Positions 28,139-38,832 of a stretch of DNA of 64,000 bases are shown here, one piece after another; position 1 is the stretch's first letter, and each line of letters begins with the position of its first letter. A model generated the notes under the pieces. That model ran no database searches and had not been told where the DNA came from. It saw only the letters and a list, made by a program, of their open reading frames with translations. Origin of the DNA: CAWCQC01 sp963819905 (lineage in GTDB: Bacteria; Actinomycetota; Thermoleophilia; Gaiellales; Gaiellaceae); contig CAWFXP010000011.1 of assembly GCA_963819905.1 (NCBI GenBank), positions 73,250 through 137,249 of the forward strand, written 5' to 3'. The translations under genes and the position numbers were made by a program.

Positions 28139-29305
28139 ATGGCCCGGGCGTGCATCATCGTGCTCGATGCGGTCGGTGCCGGCGCCCTGCCGGATGCCGC
28201 CGACTACGGCGACGAGGGATCCGACACGCTCGGGAACGTCGCCCGTGCCGTCGGCGGGCTGGACCTTCCGAATCTCGAGGCTCTCGGGCTCGGAAACGTC
28301 GAGTTGCTCGAAGGCTGCCCGCCGCAGCCCGGAGCGCCGGCCGTCGCCGGCAGGCTGCTCGAGCGATCGAAGGGGAAGGACACGATGAGCGGGCACTGGG
28401 AGCTGATGGGCATCGTTTCGGCCCAGGCGCTTCCGACCTACTCGCACGGGTTTCCCTTCGTGATCATCGAGGAGTTCGCCCATCGCACCGGGCGCGGCGT
28501 GCTCGGCAACGTGGCCGCCTCGGGGACCGAGATCATCCAGGAGCTCGGCGAGGAGCACCAGGAGACCGGAAAGTGGATCGTCTACACGTCGGCGGACTCC
28601 GTCTTTCAGGTCGCCGCACACGTGGACACGATCCCGGTCGAGGAGCTCACCCAGGCCTGCGAGACGGCACGCGAGATCCTGAAAGGGAAGGACGCGGTCG
28701 GGCGGGTGATCTCGCGGCCCTTCTCCGGTGTGCCCGGGAACTACGTGCGGATCGACGGACGACACGACTGGGCGCTCGAGCCACGGCGCCCCAACTACCT
28801 GACGCTCCTGCACGACGGAGGGGTGCCCGTCCACGCGGTCGGGAAGGTGTCCGACATCTTCTCGGGGCTCGACATCGACGAGTCCCATCCGACCAGGTCG
28901 AACGTCGAAGGTATCGCCGCGACCGAAGAGCTGCTGAACACGCTGGAGAGCGGCCTCGTGTTCACGAACCTGGTCGAGACGGACATGCTCTGGGGACATC
29001 GCAACGATCCGGAGAACTTCCACCGGTGCCTTCAGGACTTCGACCGGCGCCTCCCGGACCTGCTCGGCTGCCTGAGGCCGAACGACCTGCTGATCCTGAC
29101 CTCCGATCACGGGTGCGATCCGACGACACCCTCGACCGATCACTCCCGCGAGTACGCGCTGCTGCTCGCCTACGTCGCCGGCCGGAACGCGGCCGGCCGG
29201 ATCTACGAAGGGGAGTTCGCGGACGTCGGGGCAACTGCGAACGCCTGGCTCGGCGGCAAGGGCCCGTCGCGGCGCCTGGCCGGTCAGCCGTTCCTCGAGC
29301 CGTAG
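28139..29305 (+). CDS. deoB: Phosphopentomutase
   Basis: The 388-residue alkaline-phosphatase-superfamily enzyme interconverts ribose/deoxyribose 1- and 5-phosphate. Metal ligands are in LDAVGAGALPDA, in the KGKDTMSGHWELMG segment, and in TSDHGCDPTTPSTDHSREY. It works with the nucleoside phosphorylase encoded next. ATG 28139 lies 6 nt after the -10, so the mRNA is probably leaderless. Confidence 0.96.
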   Translation: MARACIIVLDAVGAGALPDAADYGDEGSDTLGNVARAVGGLDLPNLEALGLGNVELLEGCPPQPGAPAVAGRLLERSKGKDTMSGHWELMGIVSAQALPTYSHGFPFVIIEEFAHRTGRGVLGNVAASGTEIIQELGEEHQETGKWIVYTSADSVFQVAAHVDTIPVEELTQACETAREILKGKDAVGRVISRPFSGVPGNYVRIDGRHDWALEPRRPNYLTLLHDGGVPVHAVGKVSDIFSGLDIDESHPTRSNVEGIAATEELLNTLESGLVFTNLVETDMLWGHRNDPENFHRCLQDFDRRLPDLLGCLRPNDLLILTSDHGCDPTTPSTDHSREYALLLAYVAGRNAAGRIYEGEFADVGATANAWLGGKGPSRRLAGQPFLEP

Positions 29306-29431
29306 CCGGTACGGCCGTTTCGGAGGTCTCGTGGACGACATGGGCCAGGGGTGGCGCAGATCGGGAGATGCCCGGCCCGTCCGACACGTGCCCGCTGCCT
29401 CCCTCGTGCGGCGAAGGCGCCCCGGTCCTCG

Positions 29432-30727
<1,296 letters not shown>

Positions 30728-30785
30728 CGCCGCACGGCGCCGCGAGCGCCATCAGCATCGCTCGGGCGACGCTCGAGGACGGCGG

Positions 30786-30791
30786 TACGCT
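30786..30791 (+). promoter_or_regulatory. -10 element for mutM
   Basis: TACGCT ends 6 nt before GTG 30798. Confidence 0.45.
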
Positions 30792-30797
30792 TGCCGC

Positions 30798-31634
30798 GTG
30801 CCGGAGCTTCCCGAGGTGGAGACGATCAGTCGACGGCTCGGGCCCGTTCTCGTCGGCAGGCGGCTCGCACGCGTCGTCATCCTCGACGAGCGTCTGACGA
30901 GGCCCGAGCCGCCTGCTGCGGTTGCCCATTCCCTCGAAGGACAGCGCGTGGTGGCTGTGGGACGCCGGGGCAAGTATGTGGTTGTCGAGTTCGAGAGCGG
31001 ACGTCACCTCCTCGTTCATCTGCGGATGACCGGAAGCTTCCGGGCCGGCCGCTGCGAATCCCTCGAGGACGATTCGCATCGGCGGGCTGTTGTCAGCCTA
31101 GACGACGGCTCGGACGTCGTGTATCGAGATGTCCGGCGGTTCGGTACGTGGACGTTTCTGGAGCCCGGGGAGCTGGACGAGTATCTCGCTGCCAGGCTCG
31201 GCCCGGAACCGTTGGGCCCGGGGTTCACGAGCGGGGCGCTGGGCGCCGTTCTCGCCGGGCGCACCGCGCCGGTCAAGGCGATCCTCCTCGATCAGCGCCG
31301 TATCGCCGGGGTCGGGAACATCTACGCCGACGAGGCGCTCTGGTACGCGCGAGTCGATCCCCGCCTTCCCGGCGGGGCCCTCTCCGCAGCCGAGGTGAGG
31401 GCGACGCACCGCGGCGTCCGCCGTGCGCTCCAGATCGGGATCGACCGGCAGGGCGCGACCCTTCGCGACTACCGTGATCCGAGCGGCGCCGAGGGAACGA
31501 TGCAGGACGAGTTCCGCGTGTACGGGAGGGCAGGCCTTCCGTGCGCTCGCTGCCGTTCGCCGATCCAGAAGACGAAAATTGCGGGGCGCGGCACGTGGTT
31601 CTGTCCGCGATGTCAACCGGCGCACGCTCCATGA
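30798..31634 (+). CDS. mutM: Formamidopyrimidine-DNA glycosylase (Fpg/MutM)
   Basis: The 278-residue base-excision enzyme has the obligatory N-terminal proline and glutamate (PELPEVETISRRL), the LRMTGSF beta segment, GNIYADEALWYARV and a C-terminal zinc finger CARC...CPRC. It excises oxidised purines. GTG 30798 exposes the catalytic proline directly after the initiator residue. Its last 4 nt overlap the next ATG. Confidence 0.94.
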   Translation: MPELPEVETISRRLGPVLVGRRLARVVILDERLTRPEPPAAVAHSLEGQRVVAVGRRGKYVVVEFESGRHLLVHLRMTGSFRAGRCESLEDDSHRRAVVSLDDGSDVVYRDVRRFGTWTFLEPGELDEYLAARLGPEPLGPGFTSGALGAVLAGRTAPVKAILLDQRRIAGVGNIYADEALWYARVDPRLPGGALSAAEVRATHRGVRRALQIGIDRQGATLRDYRDPSGAEGTMQDEFRVYGRAGLPCARCRSPIQKTKIAGRGTWFCPRCQPAHAP

Positions 31635-32980
31635 GCCTGTTTCTGCCGGAGGGCGTGCTCGTCGGCAACTGGTCGGACGGCCGAGCCTGGACGGGCTGTA
31701 CCGTCGTGCTCGTACCCGACGCCAGCGTCGTCGCCTGCGAGGTGCGAGGCGGCGGACCCGGGACGCGAGAGAGCGATCTCCTGACGCCACAGGCCAGCGC
31801 GCCCGGCGTGCATGCGATCATGCTCTCCGGTGGCAGCGCCTTCGGGCTCGGCGCCGCGGACGGCGCCGTCGACTTTCTCGCGGAACGGGGAATCGGCTAT
31901 CGCACGCGTGCGGGGCTCGTTCCCCTGGTCGCGGGCGCGGTGGTCTACGATCTCGCGCTCGGAGACGCGGAGATCCGTCCGGACCGGGGCGCCGGCTACC
32001 TCGCCTGTGAGGCGGCGTGCCCGGAGCTCGAGCGAGGATCGGTGGGGGCCGGAACCGGCTGCACGGTCGGGAAGATCCTCGGACCTTCCTCCTGGACGAA
32101 GGGCGGGCTCGGGTTCGCAGGCCGTACCCTCGCCGGTGGCGGCAAGGTCGCCGCGCTGGCCGTGGTGAACGCGTTCGGCGACGTGCTGGCCGAAGACGGT
32201 GCGATCCTCGCCGGCGTCTGGGACGGCGGCGGCTACCGGCGAACGGTCGACCTGCTCGCCGCGGGCACGTCGCCCGTGCGCGCCTGGCGCGAGTCGACGA
32301 CCCTCGTCTGCGTGCTCACGGACGCTGCGTTCTCGAAGACCGATGCCTGGCTCGTTGCCCGGGCGGCGAGCGCCGGAGTGGCGCGCGCGGTCGACCCGGC
32401 CGCGACGGCCGTCGACGGGGACGTCGTGTACTGCGTGGCGACCGGGCGTCGCCCGCTCGACGTCCTGACCGTCTCGGCCGTGGCCGCCGACGTCGCCGCG
32501 GCTGCGGTGCGTGACGGCGTCAGGCAGGCCTCCGGAGCGCCCGGCTGCCCGTCGGCCGGCGAGCGCCGCGCGAGCGCGTCAGCTGCGGGATCCGGTCCTG
32601 CCGCCGGACACGCCGGCCTGAGGCGCACGCAGTCGTACACGTCCGGCCCCTACACACCCGACGGGCGGCAGATCCCGTCGGGGCCCGGCGGCGGCACCAA
32701 GCGAGTCCGCGCTGCGAGGCGAGCGTTCAGGCGGCGACGTCCCCGTCAAGCTCCTCGAGAACGCCTTCGCGATCGAGACGCCAGAGCTCGAGGTAGCCGC
32801 CGATCGGCGTGCCGTCGATCACGATCTGGGGCACCGTCCACCCGCCGGTCAGATCGTGCAGCTGCCTGCGGAAGTCCGGCTGCTCGTCGATCCGGATCTC
32901 CTCGTAGGCGAGGCCGCGCCGCTCGAGCAGCGCCCGGGCACGCTCGCAGTAACCGCACCAGTCGGTCGTGTACATGGTGA
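31631..32980 (+). CDS. P1/S58 (DmpA-like) self-processing peptidase; C-terminal extension doubtful
   Basis: Residues 1-300 match the DmpA/NylC-type Ntn-fold peptidase family: MLSGGSAFGLGAADGAVDFL, GSVGAGTGCTVGKILG, KGGLGFAGRTLAGG and VVNAFGDVL. The family normally ends after the helix seen here as VSAVAADVAAAAVRDGV (about 32520). The open frame runs on for about 150 more Arg- and Ser-rich codons, antisense to the glutaredoxin gene. That tail looks non-coding; another frame stops at about 32622. A small indel may have removed the true stop. ATG 31631 overlaps the mutM stop. Confidence 0.75.
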   Translation: MSLFLPEGVLVGNWSDGRAWTGCTVVLVPDASVVACEVRGGGPGTRESDLLTPQASAPGVHAIMLSGGSAFGLGAADGAVDFLAERGIGYRTRAGLVPLVAGAVVYDLALGDAEIRPDRGAGYLACEAACPELERGSVGAGTGCTVGKILGPSSWTKGGLGFAGRTLAGGGKVAALAVVNAFGDVLAEDGAILAGVWDGGGYRRTVDLLAAGTSPVRAWRESTTLVCVLTDAAFSKTDAWLVARAASAGVARAVDPAATAVDGDVVYCVATGRRPLDVLTVSAVAADVAAAAVRDGVRQASGAPGCPSAGERRASASAAGSGPAAGHAGLRRTQSYTSGPYTPDGRQIPSGPGGGTKRVRAARRAFRRRRPRQAPRERLRDRDARARGSRRSACRRSRSGAPSTRRSDRAAACGSPAARRSGSPRRRGRAARAAPGHARSNRTSRSCTW

Positions 32981-32990
32981 CGGCGGGCAC
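32727..32990 (-). CDS. Glutaredoxin-like protein
   Basis: The 87-residue thioredoxin-fold protein has the redox motif DWCGYC, the cis-proline strand WTVPQIVIDG and GGYLELWRLDREGVL. It reduces disulfides using low-molecular-weight thiols such as mycothiol, if the host makes it. The GTG at 32990 is a best guess. In-frame upstream sequence includes a cysteine-rich stretch (CCGCGACG) that could be a longer N-terminus, but it runs into the recO promoter. Confidence 0.85.
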   Translation of the reverse strand: MPAVTMYTTDWCGYCERARALLERRGLAYEEIRIDEQPDFRRQLHDLTGGWTVPQIVIDGTPIGGYLELWRLDREGVLEELDGDVAA

Positions 32991-33080
32991 CTCCAAGAGA
33001 ACGAGTTCCAGGCCGCCGACATTCCTCGCAGGCGCTCCGCAGGCGCCACAGCCGCAGCACGGCGTTTCCGGGCACGTCCG

Positions 33081-33086
33081 TAGACT
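33081..33086 (+). promoter_or_regulatory. -10 element for recO
   Basis: TAGACT ends 6 nt before GTG 33093. Confidence 0.5.
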
Positions 33087-33092
33087 GGTTGC

Positions 33093-33845
33093 GTGGGCTC
33101 GCGGACGCGGAAGGCGGAGGCCGTCGTGCTCCGCTCGCTTCGCTTCGGCGAGGCTGACCGCATCCTGCACCTGTTCACCCTCGACCAGGGTCGCGAGGGA
33201 GCGATCGCGAAGGGCGCCCGCAGGACGCGATCACGCTTCGGCGGCCGGCTCGAGCCGTTCAGCCACGTCGAGATCCAGCTCCACCAGGGTCGAGGTGAGC
33301 TCGCAACCGTGACCGGCGCTCACCTCTTGCGTTCCCACCACCGCATCGCCGGCGATCCGTACACGATGGCCGTCGGTCACATCGGGCTCGAAGCGATGCT
33401 GCGGTTGTTCATCGACCACGATCCGCATCCGCAAGCCTTCCACGGCCTCGTCCGCTTTCTCGATCTGCTCGACGAGCCGCCTGCCGAGGGAGCCCGTCGC
33501 GAGGAGCCGACGTCCGACCCGATCTCGCTCGGCTTCCAGCTGAAGCTCCTGTGGCTCGCCGGCTACCTGCCGCACCTGACGAGTTGCGCGGGTTGCGGGT
33601 CGACCGGGCCGGTCGTCGCTTTCTCGGCCCGTGCAGGCGGCGTCGTCTGTGCTTCGTGCGCCCACGAGGGGCTGCCGATCGCGCCCGAGGCGATCGCCGC
33701 CGCCCGGAGGTTGCTCGAGCGGCCGCTGGCCGATTCGAGCACTCTCGATCTGCCGCCTCCGGCGGCGCGCGACGTGCTCCGCGTGATCGAGTCGCTCTAC
33801 GAGTTCCACGGTGGCTTCCGCATGCGCACGCTCGCGCGCCGCTGA
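33093..33845 (+). CDS. recO: DNA repair protein RecO
   Basis: The 250-residue protein has an N-terminal OB fold (KAEAVVLRSLRFGEADRILHLF), a helical middle and a zinc-binding module with CAGC and CASC pairs. RecO anneals DNA and loads RecA with RecR in gap repair. The C-terminal FRMRTLARR is typical. It stands alone as a leaderless-type unit before glyQ. Confidence 0.92.
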   Translation: MGSRTRKAEAVVLRSLRFGEADRILHLFTLDQGREGAIAKGARRTRSRFGGRLEPFSHVEIQLHQGRGELATVTGAHLLRSHHRIAGDPYTMAVGHIGLEAMLRLFIDHDPHPQAFHGLVRFLDLLDEPPAEGARREEPTSDPISLGFQLKLLWLAGYLPHLTSCAGCGSTGPVVAFSARAGGVVCASCAHEGLPIAPEAIAAARRLLERPLADSSTLDLPPPAARDVLRVIESLYEFHGGFRMRTLARR

Positions 33846-33888
33846 CCGCCGAGCCGCGGCCGCGAGACGCCTCCGCTCGCGAGCCGCT

Positions 33889-33894
33889 TAGGAT
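33889..33894 (+). promoter_or_regulatory. -10 element for glyQS
   Basis: TAGGAT ends 8 nt before GTG 33903 and helps to reject the alternative TTG start at 33894, which would overlap the hexamer. Confidence 0.5.
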
Positions 33895-33902
33895 TGGCAC
33901 CC

Positions 33903-34763
33903 GTGCCGCTGACCTTCCAGGACATGATCTCGGCGCTCGAGCGCTACTGGGCGGCCTACGGCTGCGTGATCATGCAGCCGTATCACACCGAGGTCGGCGC
34001 CGGGACGTTCAACCCGGCCACCGCGCTCCGCTGCCTCGGGCCGGAGCCGTGGAAGGCCGCCTATGTCGAGCCGTCGATCAGACCGGCGGACGGGCGCTAC
34101 GGCGAGAACCCGTTCCGCTTCCAGCACTACTACCAGTACCAGGTCGTGCTCAAGCCCGCGCCGGCGGACGTCCTCGATCTGTACTTCGCATCGCTGGCCG
34201 CACTCGGGATCGACCTGCTGGCGCACGACGTTCGCCTCGTCGAGGACGACTGGGAAGGGCCGACGCTCGGCGCGTGGGGCCTCGGCTGGGAGGTCTGGTG
34301 CGACGGGATGGAGGTCACGCAGTTCACGTACTTCCAGCAGCTCGGCGGCCTCGATCTCGAGCTCGTCCCGGCCGAGATCACGTACGGCCTCGAGCGCCTG
34401 GCGATGTTCCTCCAGGGCAAGCGCTCGGCCTTCGAGATCGAGTGGGCGCCGGGAGTGACGTGGGGCGACGTCTACCGCGAGAACGAGCGGCAGTGGTCGG
34501 CATACAACTTCGAGTACGCGCCGATCGACGTTCTCATGCGCCGGTTCGCCGAGCACGAGGCGGAGTGCCTCTCGCTCGTCGACCGCGGGTTACCACTGCC
34601 CGCCTACGACCAGGTGCTGAAGTGCTCGCACGCCTTCAATCTGCTCGACGCTCGAGGGGCGATCTCGGTTACCGAGCGAGCGTCGTACATCGGTCGCGTG
34701 CGGGCGCTTGCGCGCCGCGTTGCTCAGCTCTACGTGGAGGCGCATGCCGACGCTCCTGCTTGA
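33903..34763 (+). CDS. glyQ: Glycine-tRNA ligase alpha subunit
   Basis: The 286-residue catalytic subunit of the (alpha-beta)2 bacterial GlyRS starts PLTFQDMISALERYWAAYGC. It has RCLGPEPWKAAYVEPSIRP, GRYGENPFRFQHYYQYQV and EVTQFTYFQQLGG. Most actinobacteria use a single-chain GlyRS, so this gene is informative for taxonomy. It overlaps glyS by 20 nt. Confidence 0.96.
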   Translation: MPLTFQDMISALERYWAAYGCVIMQPYHTEVGAGTFNPATALRCLGPEPWKAAYVEPSIRPADGRYGENPFRFQHYYQYQVVLKPAPADVLDLYFASLAALGIDLLAHDVRLVEDDWEGPTLGAWGLGWEVWCDGMEVTQFTYFQQLGGLDLELVPAEITYGLERLAMFLQGKRSAFEIEWAPGVTWGDVYRENERQWSAYNFEYAPIDVLMRRFAEHEAECLSLVDRGLPLPAYDQVLKCSHAFNLLDARGAISVTERASYIGRVRALARRVAQLYVEAHADAPA

Positions 34764-36705
34764 GATCGGCTGCGAGGAGCTTCCGGCCTCCGCCTGCCGC
34801 GAGGCCGAGGCCGAGCTGCCCGCGCTGGTCGAGCGCGGCCTCGGTGCGGCGCCGTCCGCCGTGCTCGTCGGCCCCCGCCGGCTCGCGGTGCTCGTGGAGA
34901 ACCTGCCGGAACGCACCCCCGACGAGGTCCGGCGCGGCCCGAGGGAGACGGCCGCGTTCGACGAGCAGGGCAATCCGACCAAGGCGGCCGAGGGATTCGC
35001 GCGAGGGGCCGGCGTGACCGCGGCCGAGCTGGAACGGCGCGACGGATTCGTCTGGGCGACGGTTCCCGGGGTAGGGCTTGCCGACGTTCTCCCCGAGCGC
35101 CTCGCCACGGTGATCCGATCGCTCTCCTTCGGGAAGTCCATGCAGTGGGAAGCAGGAGGGCTTCGCTTCGCCCGCCCCATCCGCTGGATCTGCGCCAAGC
35201 TCGACGCGGACACGATTCCCGTCGACGTCGAGGGGATTCCCTGGGGCAGCACCTCGTACGGTCATCGCTTCACCGCCGGTCCCGTCGTGATCTCAGAAGC
35301 AGCCTCGTACGCGGAGGTGCTGCGCGGCGCGGGAATCGAGCCCGACGCAGCCGAGCGGCGACGGTCGATCGTCGCCGAGCTCGATCGGATCGGCGGCTGG
35401 AGCGATCCGGCGGGCGTCCTCGACGAGGTCGTCTACCTCGCCGAGAGCCCGGTCGTCCTCCAGGGGCGCTTCGACGAGCGCTTTCTCGCGCTGCCCGAAC
35501 GAGTGATCGTGACCGCGATGCAGTCCCACCAGCGCTACTTCCCGCTCGGCGGCCCTGCCTTTGCGTTCGTCGCGAACGGCGGCGACCCGGCCGTCGTCCG
35601 GGCGGGCAACGTCCGCGTCCTCGAGGGGCGTCTCGAGGACGCGTCGTTCACCTTCGAGCGGGATGTCAGGCGCGGCATCGACGAGTTGTCCGCCGCGCTC
35701 GGCACGATTACCTTCATTGCCGGCGCCGGGAGCATGGCCGACAAGGCCGCGCGCCTCGAGGCGCTCGTGCAAGAGCTCGGCGGCGGAGAGGCGTCACACG
35801 AGGCTGCGCGGCTGGCCAAGGCCGACCAGGCCTCCGAGCTCGTCCGTGAGTTCCCGGATCTCGAAGGTCACGTGGGCGCGGAGTACGCACGCCTCGCCGG
35901 CTACCCCGAGGCGGTGTGCCGTGCGATCGAGGAGCAGTATCTGCCGGACTCGGCCGGCGGGCCCCTGCCCGAGTCCGAGGCCGGCAGGGTGCTGGCGGTC
36001 GCCGAGCGAATCGACAACCTGACGGTGGCATTCGCGCTCGGGGAACGTCCGAGCGGGACACGTGACCCGTACGGACTGCGGCGTGCGGCCATCGGCCTGT
36101 GCCGGCTGGCGATCGCCGCCGGCTTCCCCATCGACGTCGACCGGCTCGCCCGGCGGGCTCACGGGCTGCTCGTCGAGCAGCGAGCCGAGGTCACGGACGA
36201 GGGTCCCGGCGACGTCGCCGACTTCGTGGCCGAGAGGCTCGAAGGGTTGCTCGACGTCCCCGTCGAGTACGTTCGCGCCGCACGTGGAGCCGGGCTGGGC
36301 GAGCTGGGCCGGATCGCCGAGCTCGCGACTGCGCTCGCCGCCTTGCCCGAGGAGCGGCTGGGGCCGATCCACACGGCGTACACCCGCGCCGGCCGGCTGG
36401 CGGCGAAGGAAGCCGATCAGGCCGCGACGGTGGTCGATCCGGGCCTGCTGGCCGAGCCGGCCGAGCGCGAGGTCGCTGCCGCGCTCGATCGGGTCTCACC
36501 CGAGATCGACGGCGCGCTCGCCGAAGGCGACGTCGAGCGGGCGCTCACCGCGGCGGCGGACCTCGGGCCACCGCTCGACCGCTTCTTCGAGGACGTCCTC
36601 GTCATGGCGGACGACACGGCCGTGCGGGGAAACCGCCTGCGTCTCCTCCTCGACGTTCGGGATACGCTCGGCCGCCTCGGCGACCTGGCGCAGATCCCAC
36701 GCTGA
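34744..36705 (+). CDS. glyS: Glycine-tRNA ligase beta subunit
   Basis: The 653-residue tRNA-binding subunit starts PTLLLEIGCEELPASACREA. It contains FGKSMQWEAGGLRFARPIRW, TAMQSHQRYFPL, an HD-like central region and a C-terminal anticodon-binding domain ending ALDRFFEDVLVMADD-like (LDRFFEDVLVMAD). ATG 34744 lies inside glyQ, so the subunits are probably made in matched amounts. Confidence 0.96.
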   Translation: MPTLLLEIGCEELPASACREAEAELPALVERGLGAAPSAVLVGPRRLAVLVENLPERTPDEVRRGPRETAAFDEQGNPTKAAEGFARGAGVTAAELERRDGFVWATVPGVGLADVLPERLATVIRSLSFGKSMQWEAGGLRFARPIRWICAKLDADTIPVDVEGIPWGSTSYGHRFTAGPVVISEAASYAEVLRGAGIEPDAAERRRSIVAELDRIGGWSDPAGVLDEVVYLAESPVVLQGRFDERFLALPERVIVTAMQSHQRYFPLGGPAFAFVANGGDPAVVRAGNVRVLEGRLEDASFTFERDVRRGIDELSAALGTITFIAGAGSMADKAARLEALVQELGGGEASHEAARLAKADQASELVREFPDLEGHVGAEYARLAGYPEAVCRAIEEQYLPDSAGGPLPESEAGRVLAVAERIDNLTVAFALGERPSGTRDPYGLRRAAIGLCRLAIAAGFPIDVDRLARRAHGLLVEQRAEVTDEGPGDVADFVAERLEGLLDVPVEYVRAARGAGLGELGRIAELATALAALPEERLGPIHTAYTRAGRLAAKEADQAATVVDPGLLAEPAEREVAAALDRVSPEIDGALAEGDVERALTAAADLGPPLDRFFEDVLVMADDTAVRGNRLRLLLDVRDTLGRLGDLAQIPR

Positions 36706-36759
36706 GCGTCACGGCTCGAAGCCCGCGCGCGGGCCACGGGCCGGGGAGCCCGTGATCAC

Positions 36760-36765
36760 TACGAT
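36760..36765 (+). promoter_or_regulatory. -10 element for ppsR
   Basis: TACGAT ends 6 nt before ATG 36772. Confidence 0.45.
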
Positions 36766-36771
36766 GCCGCC

Positions 36772-37638
36772 ATGCCCGACACGAGCTCCGGCGGGAACGG
36801 GCCCGTCGAGATCCATGTCGTCTCCGACGCGACGGGCGAGACCGCCACGCGGGTCGTCATGGCCGTCGAACGGCAGTTCCCGGACCTCGAGCTCGCCGTC
36901 ATTCGGCATCCTCGCATCCGGAGCGCAGACGACGTCCAGCTCGCGGCAGCCCGCGCCCGCGGGCGCCGCGCCGTCGTCGTCTACACGCTCGTCGACGCCG
37001 CCTACCGCGATTCGATGCGCGCGCTCTGCAAGCGCTACAAGCTCCACTACTGCGACCTGCTCGGCCACCCGATCGACGCGGTCGCCCGTGTCTCGGGCCT
37101 GCCGGCCAAGGGTGAGCCCGGGGCCGAGCCGGTGCTCGACTCGACCTACTTCAAGCGTGTCGAGGCGATCGAGTTCGCGGTTCAGGCCGACGACGGCGTC
37201 GCGGCCTCGCGCCTGAGGGAAGCCGACATCGTGCTCGTCGGCGTGTCGCGGACGTCGAAGACACCGCTCTCGATCTACCTGGGCTATCTCGGGTACAAGG
37301 CCGCCAACGTGCCGATCGTCAAGGGGATCGAGCCGCCGGCCCAGCTGTTCGACATCGAGCCGGAACGGATCGTGGGTGTCACGATCAATCCGGAGCTGCT
37401 GGCCGAGATCAGGCAGCGACGGGTCCGCCAGATGCGCGGCTCGACGCGCGCCTACGCCGATCTCGACGACATCTACGAAGAGCTCGAGAGCGCCGAGGCC
37501 GTCCACCGGAAGCTCGGCTGTCCGGTCATCGAGGTGTCGACGCTCGCGATCGAGGAGACGGCGTACCGGATCATCAGGCTGGTCGAGCTCAGGCTCGCGG
37601 AGAAGAGCGAGCGTCCGCGCAAGAGGCGCGCTGGATGA
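36772..37638 (+). CDS. ppsR: PPDK/PEP synthase regulatory kinase-phosphorylase (DUF299)
   Basis: The 288-residue bifunctional regulator phosphorylates and dephosphorylates its PEP-forming target enzyme using ADP and phosphate. It has VSDATGETATRVVMAVERQFP at the N-terminus and the P-loop-like VGVSRTSKTPLSIYLG. The probable target, pyruvate phosphate dikinase, is encoded 2.2 kb downstream at 39869. Its stop overlaps the next small gene (ATGA). Confidence 0.93.
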   Translation: MPDTSSGGNGPVEIHVVSDATGETATRVVMAVERQFPDLELAVIRHPRIRSADDVQLAAARARGRRAVVVYTLVDAAYRDSMRALCKRYKLHYCDLLGHPIDAVARVSGLPAKGEPGAEPVLDSTYFKRVEAIEFAVQADDGVAASRLREADIVLVGVSRTSKTPLSIYLGYLGYKAANVPIVKGIEPPAQLFDIEPERIVGVTINPELLAEIRQRRVRQMRGSTRAYADLDDIYEELESAEAVHRKLGCPVIEVSTLAIEETAYRIIRLVELRLAEKSERPRKRRAG

Positions 37639-37814
37639 CCGACGTCGTCCCGGGCCCGCCCGGCCCGAAGCCCCCGGTCGGCTGGTACTGGTGGCCGCTC
37701 TGGATCTTCCTCCACCTGGTCGGCCTGTTCTTCTTCTACGTGGTCATGACGCCCGTCTGGGTCGGAATCCGGTTCGTCGCCTGGCTTTCCGAGCGATCGT
37801 CGCGCGGACGCTGA
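37635..37814 (+). CDS. Small membrane protein translationally coupled to ppsR
   Basis: A 59-residue frame starts at the ATGA overlap with ppsR. It reads as a Pro-rich head (PGPPGPKPPVGWYWWPL), one or two hydrophobic stretches (LWIFLHLVGLFFFYVVM, then VWVGIRFVAWL) and a short basic tail. No family is recognised. The tight coupling and aromatic-rich membrane segment argue that it is a real gene. Confidence 0.6.
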   Translation: MTDVVPGPPGPKPPVGWYWWPLWIFLHLVGLFFFYVVMTPVWVGIRFVAWLSERSSRGR

Positions 37815-37889
37815 CGCGTCGGACAGGACGCACCTTGCCGTTCTCGCCGTTCCGGCCTACCGTCAGACGGTGGTCTGCGGCTCTCTCTG

Positions 37890-38757
37890 GTGCAGGCGCT
37901 CGCGGTGCTTGCCGTCTCGCTGGCGCTCTTCCCGTGGGGAGGAAGCGCATCCGGCGCGGTGCTCGCGTGCGGGCGACGGTCACGAAGAGCGCCGTGCTCG
38001 AGAACGATCTCGTCGGCTGCGACGGTGTCGGGCTACGGATCGGCGCCCCGAAGGTCAAGCTCGACCTGAACGGGCACAGCGTGAGCGGATCGCCGCAGGG
38101 CTGGTCGGCATCGACGTGAACGGTCAGGCGAAGGTCGTCATCGAAGACGGTGTGGTGACCGGCTTCGCCACCGGCGTCCTGGTCACGCGTTCCGACGCGG
38201 CGATCGTCAGGCGACTGAGCGTCGTTGCCGGCGGCGGCGGCGTCATCGTCGACGGGGGGAAAGACGCGAAGGTGCTCGATTCGACGGTGCGCGGCGAGCT
38301 GAAGGGAATCGAGATCCACGAGGCGTCATCGGCGCGGGTGCGGCGCAACGTGGTCGAAGGCGGCTTCGACGGCGGCATCGTGCTGGTCGACGCGGCCGGA
38401 AGCCTGGTCGAGGAGAACACGGTGTCCGGATCCCGTGTCGCTGCCATCCTCGTCGCCACGGCAAACGTCGGATCCCGATCGAGCAGGATCGTCGGCAACA
38501 CGACGACCGGCGCGGAGTTCGACGGGATCCTCGTGGATCGGGGGTCGACGGGCACCCAGGTCAAGGGGAACCGTGCCTCCGGAAACGGGTACGACGGCAT
38601 CCACGTTCTCAATGCCCAGACGACGGTCGCCGGCAACCTCGCCACCGGAAACGGAGACGACGGGATCGACGCAGTGCCCGGCGTCGTCGACGGTCGGGGA
38701 AACAGGGCGTTTGCCAATGCCGACCAGCAATGTGTCAACATCGCCTGCTCGACGTGA
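37890..38757 (+). CDS. Secreted right-handed beta-helix protein (two frameshifts)
   Basis: The GTG 37890 frame starts with a signal peptide (LAVLAVSLALFPWGGSASG). After a missing base near 37972 the next frame reads KSAVLENDLVGCDGVGLRIG and KLDLNGHSVSGS. After another near 38095 a third frame carries about ten short PbH1-type repeats (VLVTRSDAAIVRRL, VEENTVSGSRVAAIL, VKGNRASGNGYDGIHV). Together they form a NosD/pectate-lyase-like solenoid of about 289 residues. No catalytic motif is visible. It may be a surface or carbohydrate-binding protein. Both breaks are single-base deletions. Confidence 0.7.
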
Positions 38758-38832
38758 GACGGCGGAGCGGCGCATCCTCGCCGAGGTGTTGTCGGGCGCC
38801 CCGCCCGGCGTGAACTCGGGGGCGCCCGACTC

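Noticed and set aside
31541..31630. Upstream extension of the P1 peptidase frame to 31541
   Set aside because: It would overlap the zinc-finger end of mutM by 90 nt, and family similarity begins at MSLFLPEG.
32530..32980. Long Arg-rich C-terminal tail of the P1 peptidase as a real domain
   Set aside because: It is low-complexity, has no family resemblance and is antisense to the glutaredoxin gene; probably caused by a lost stop.
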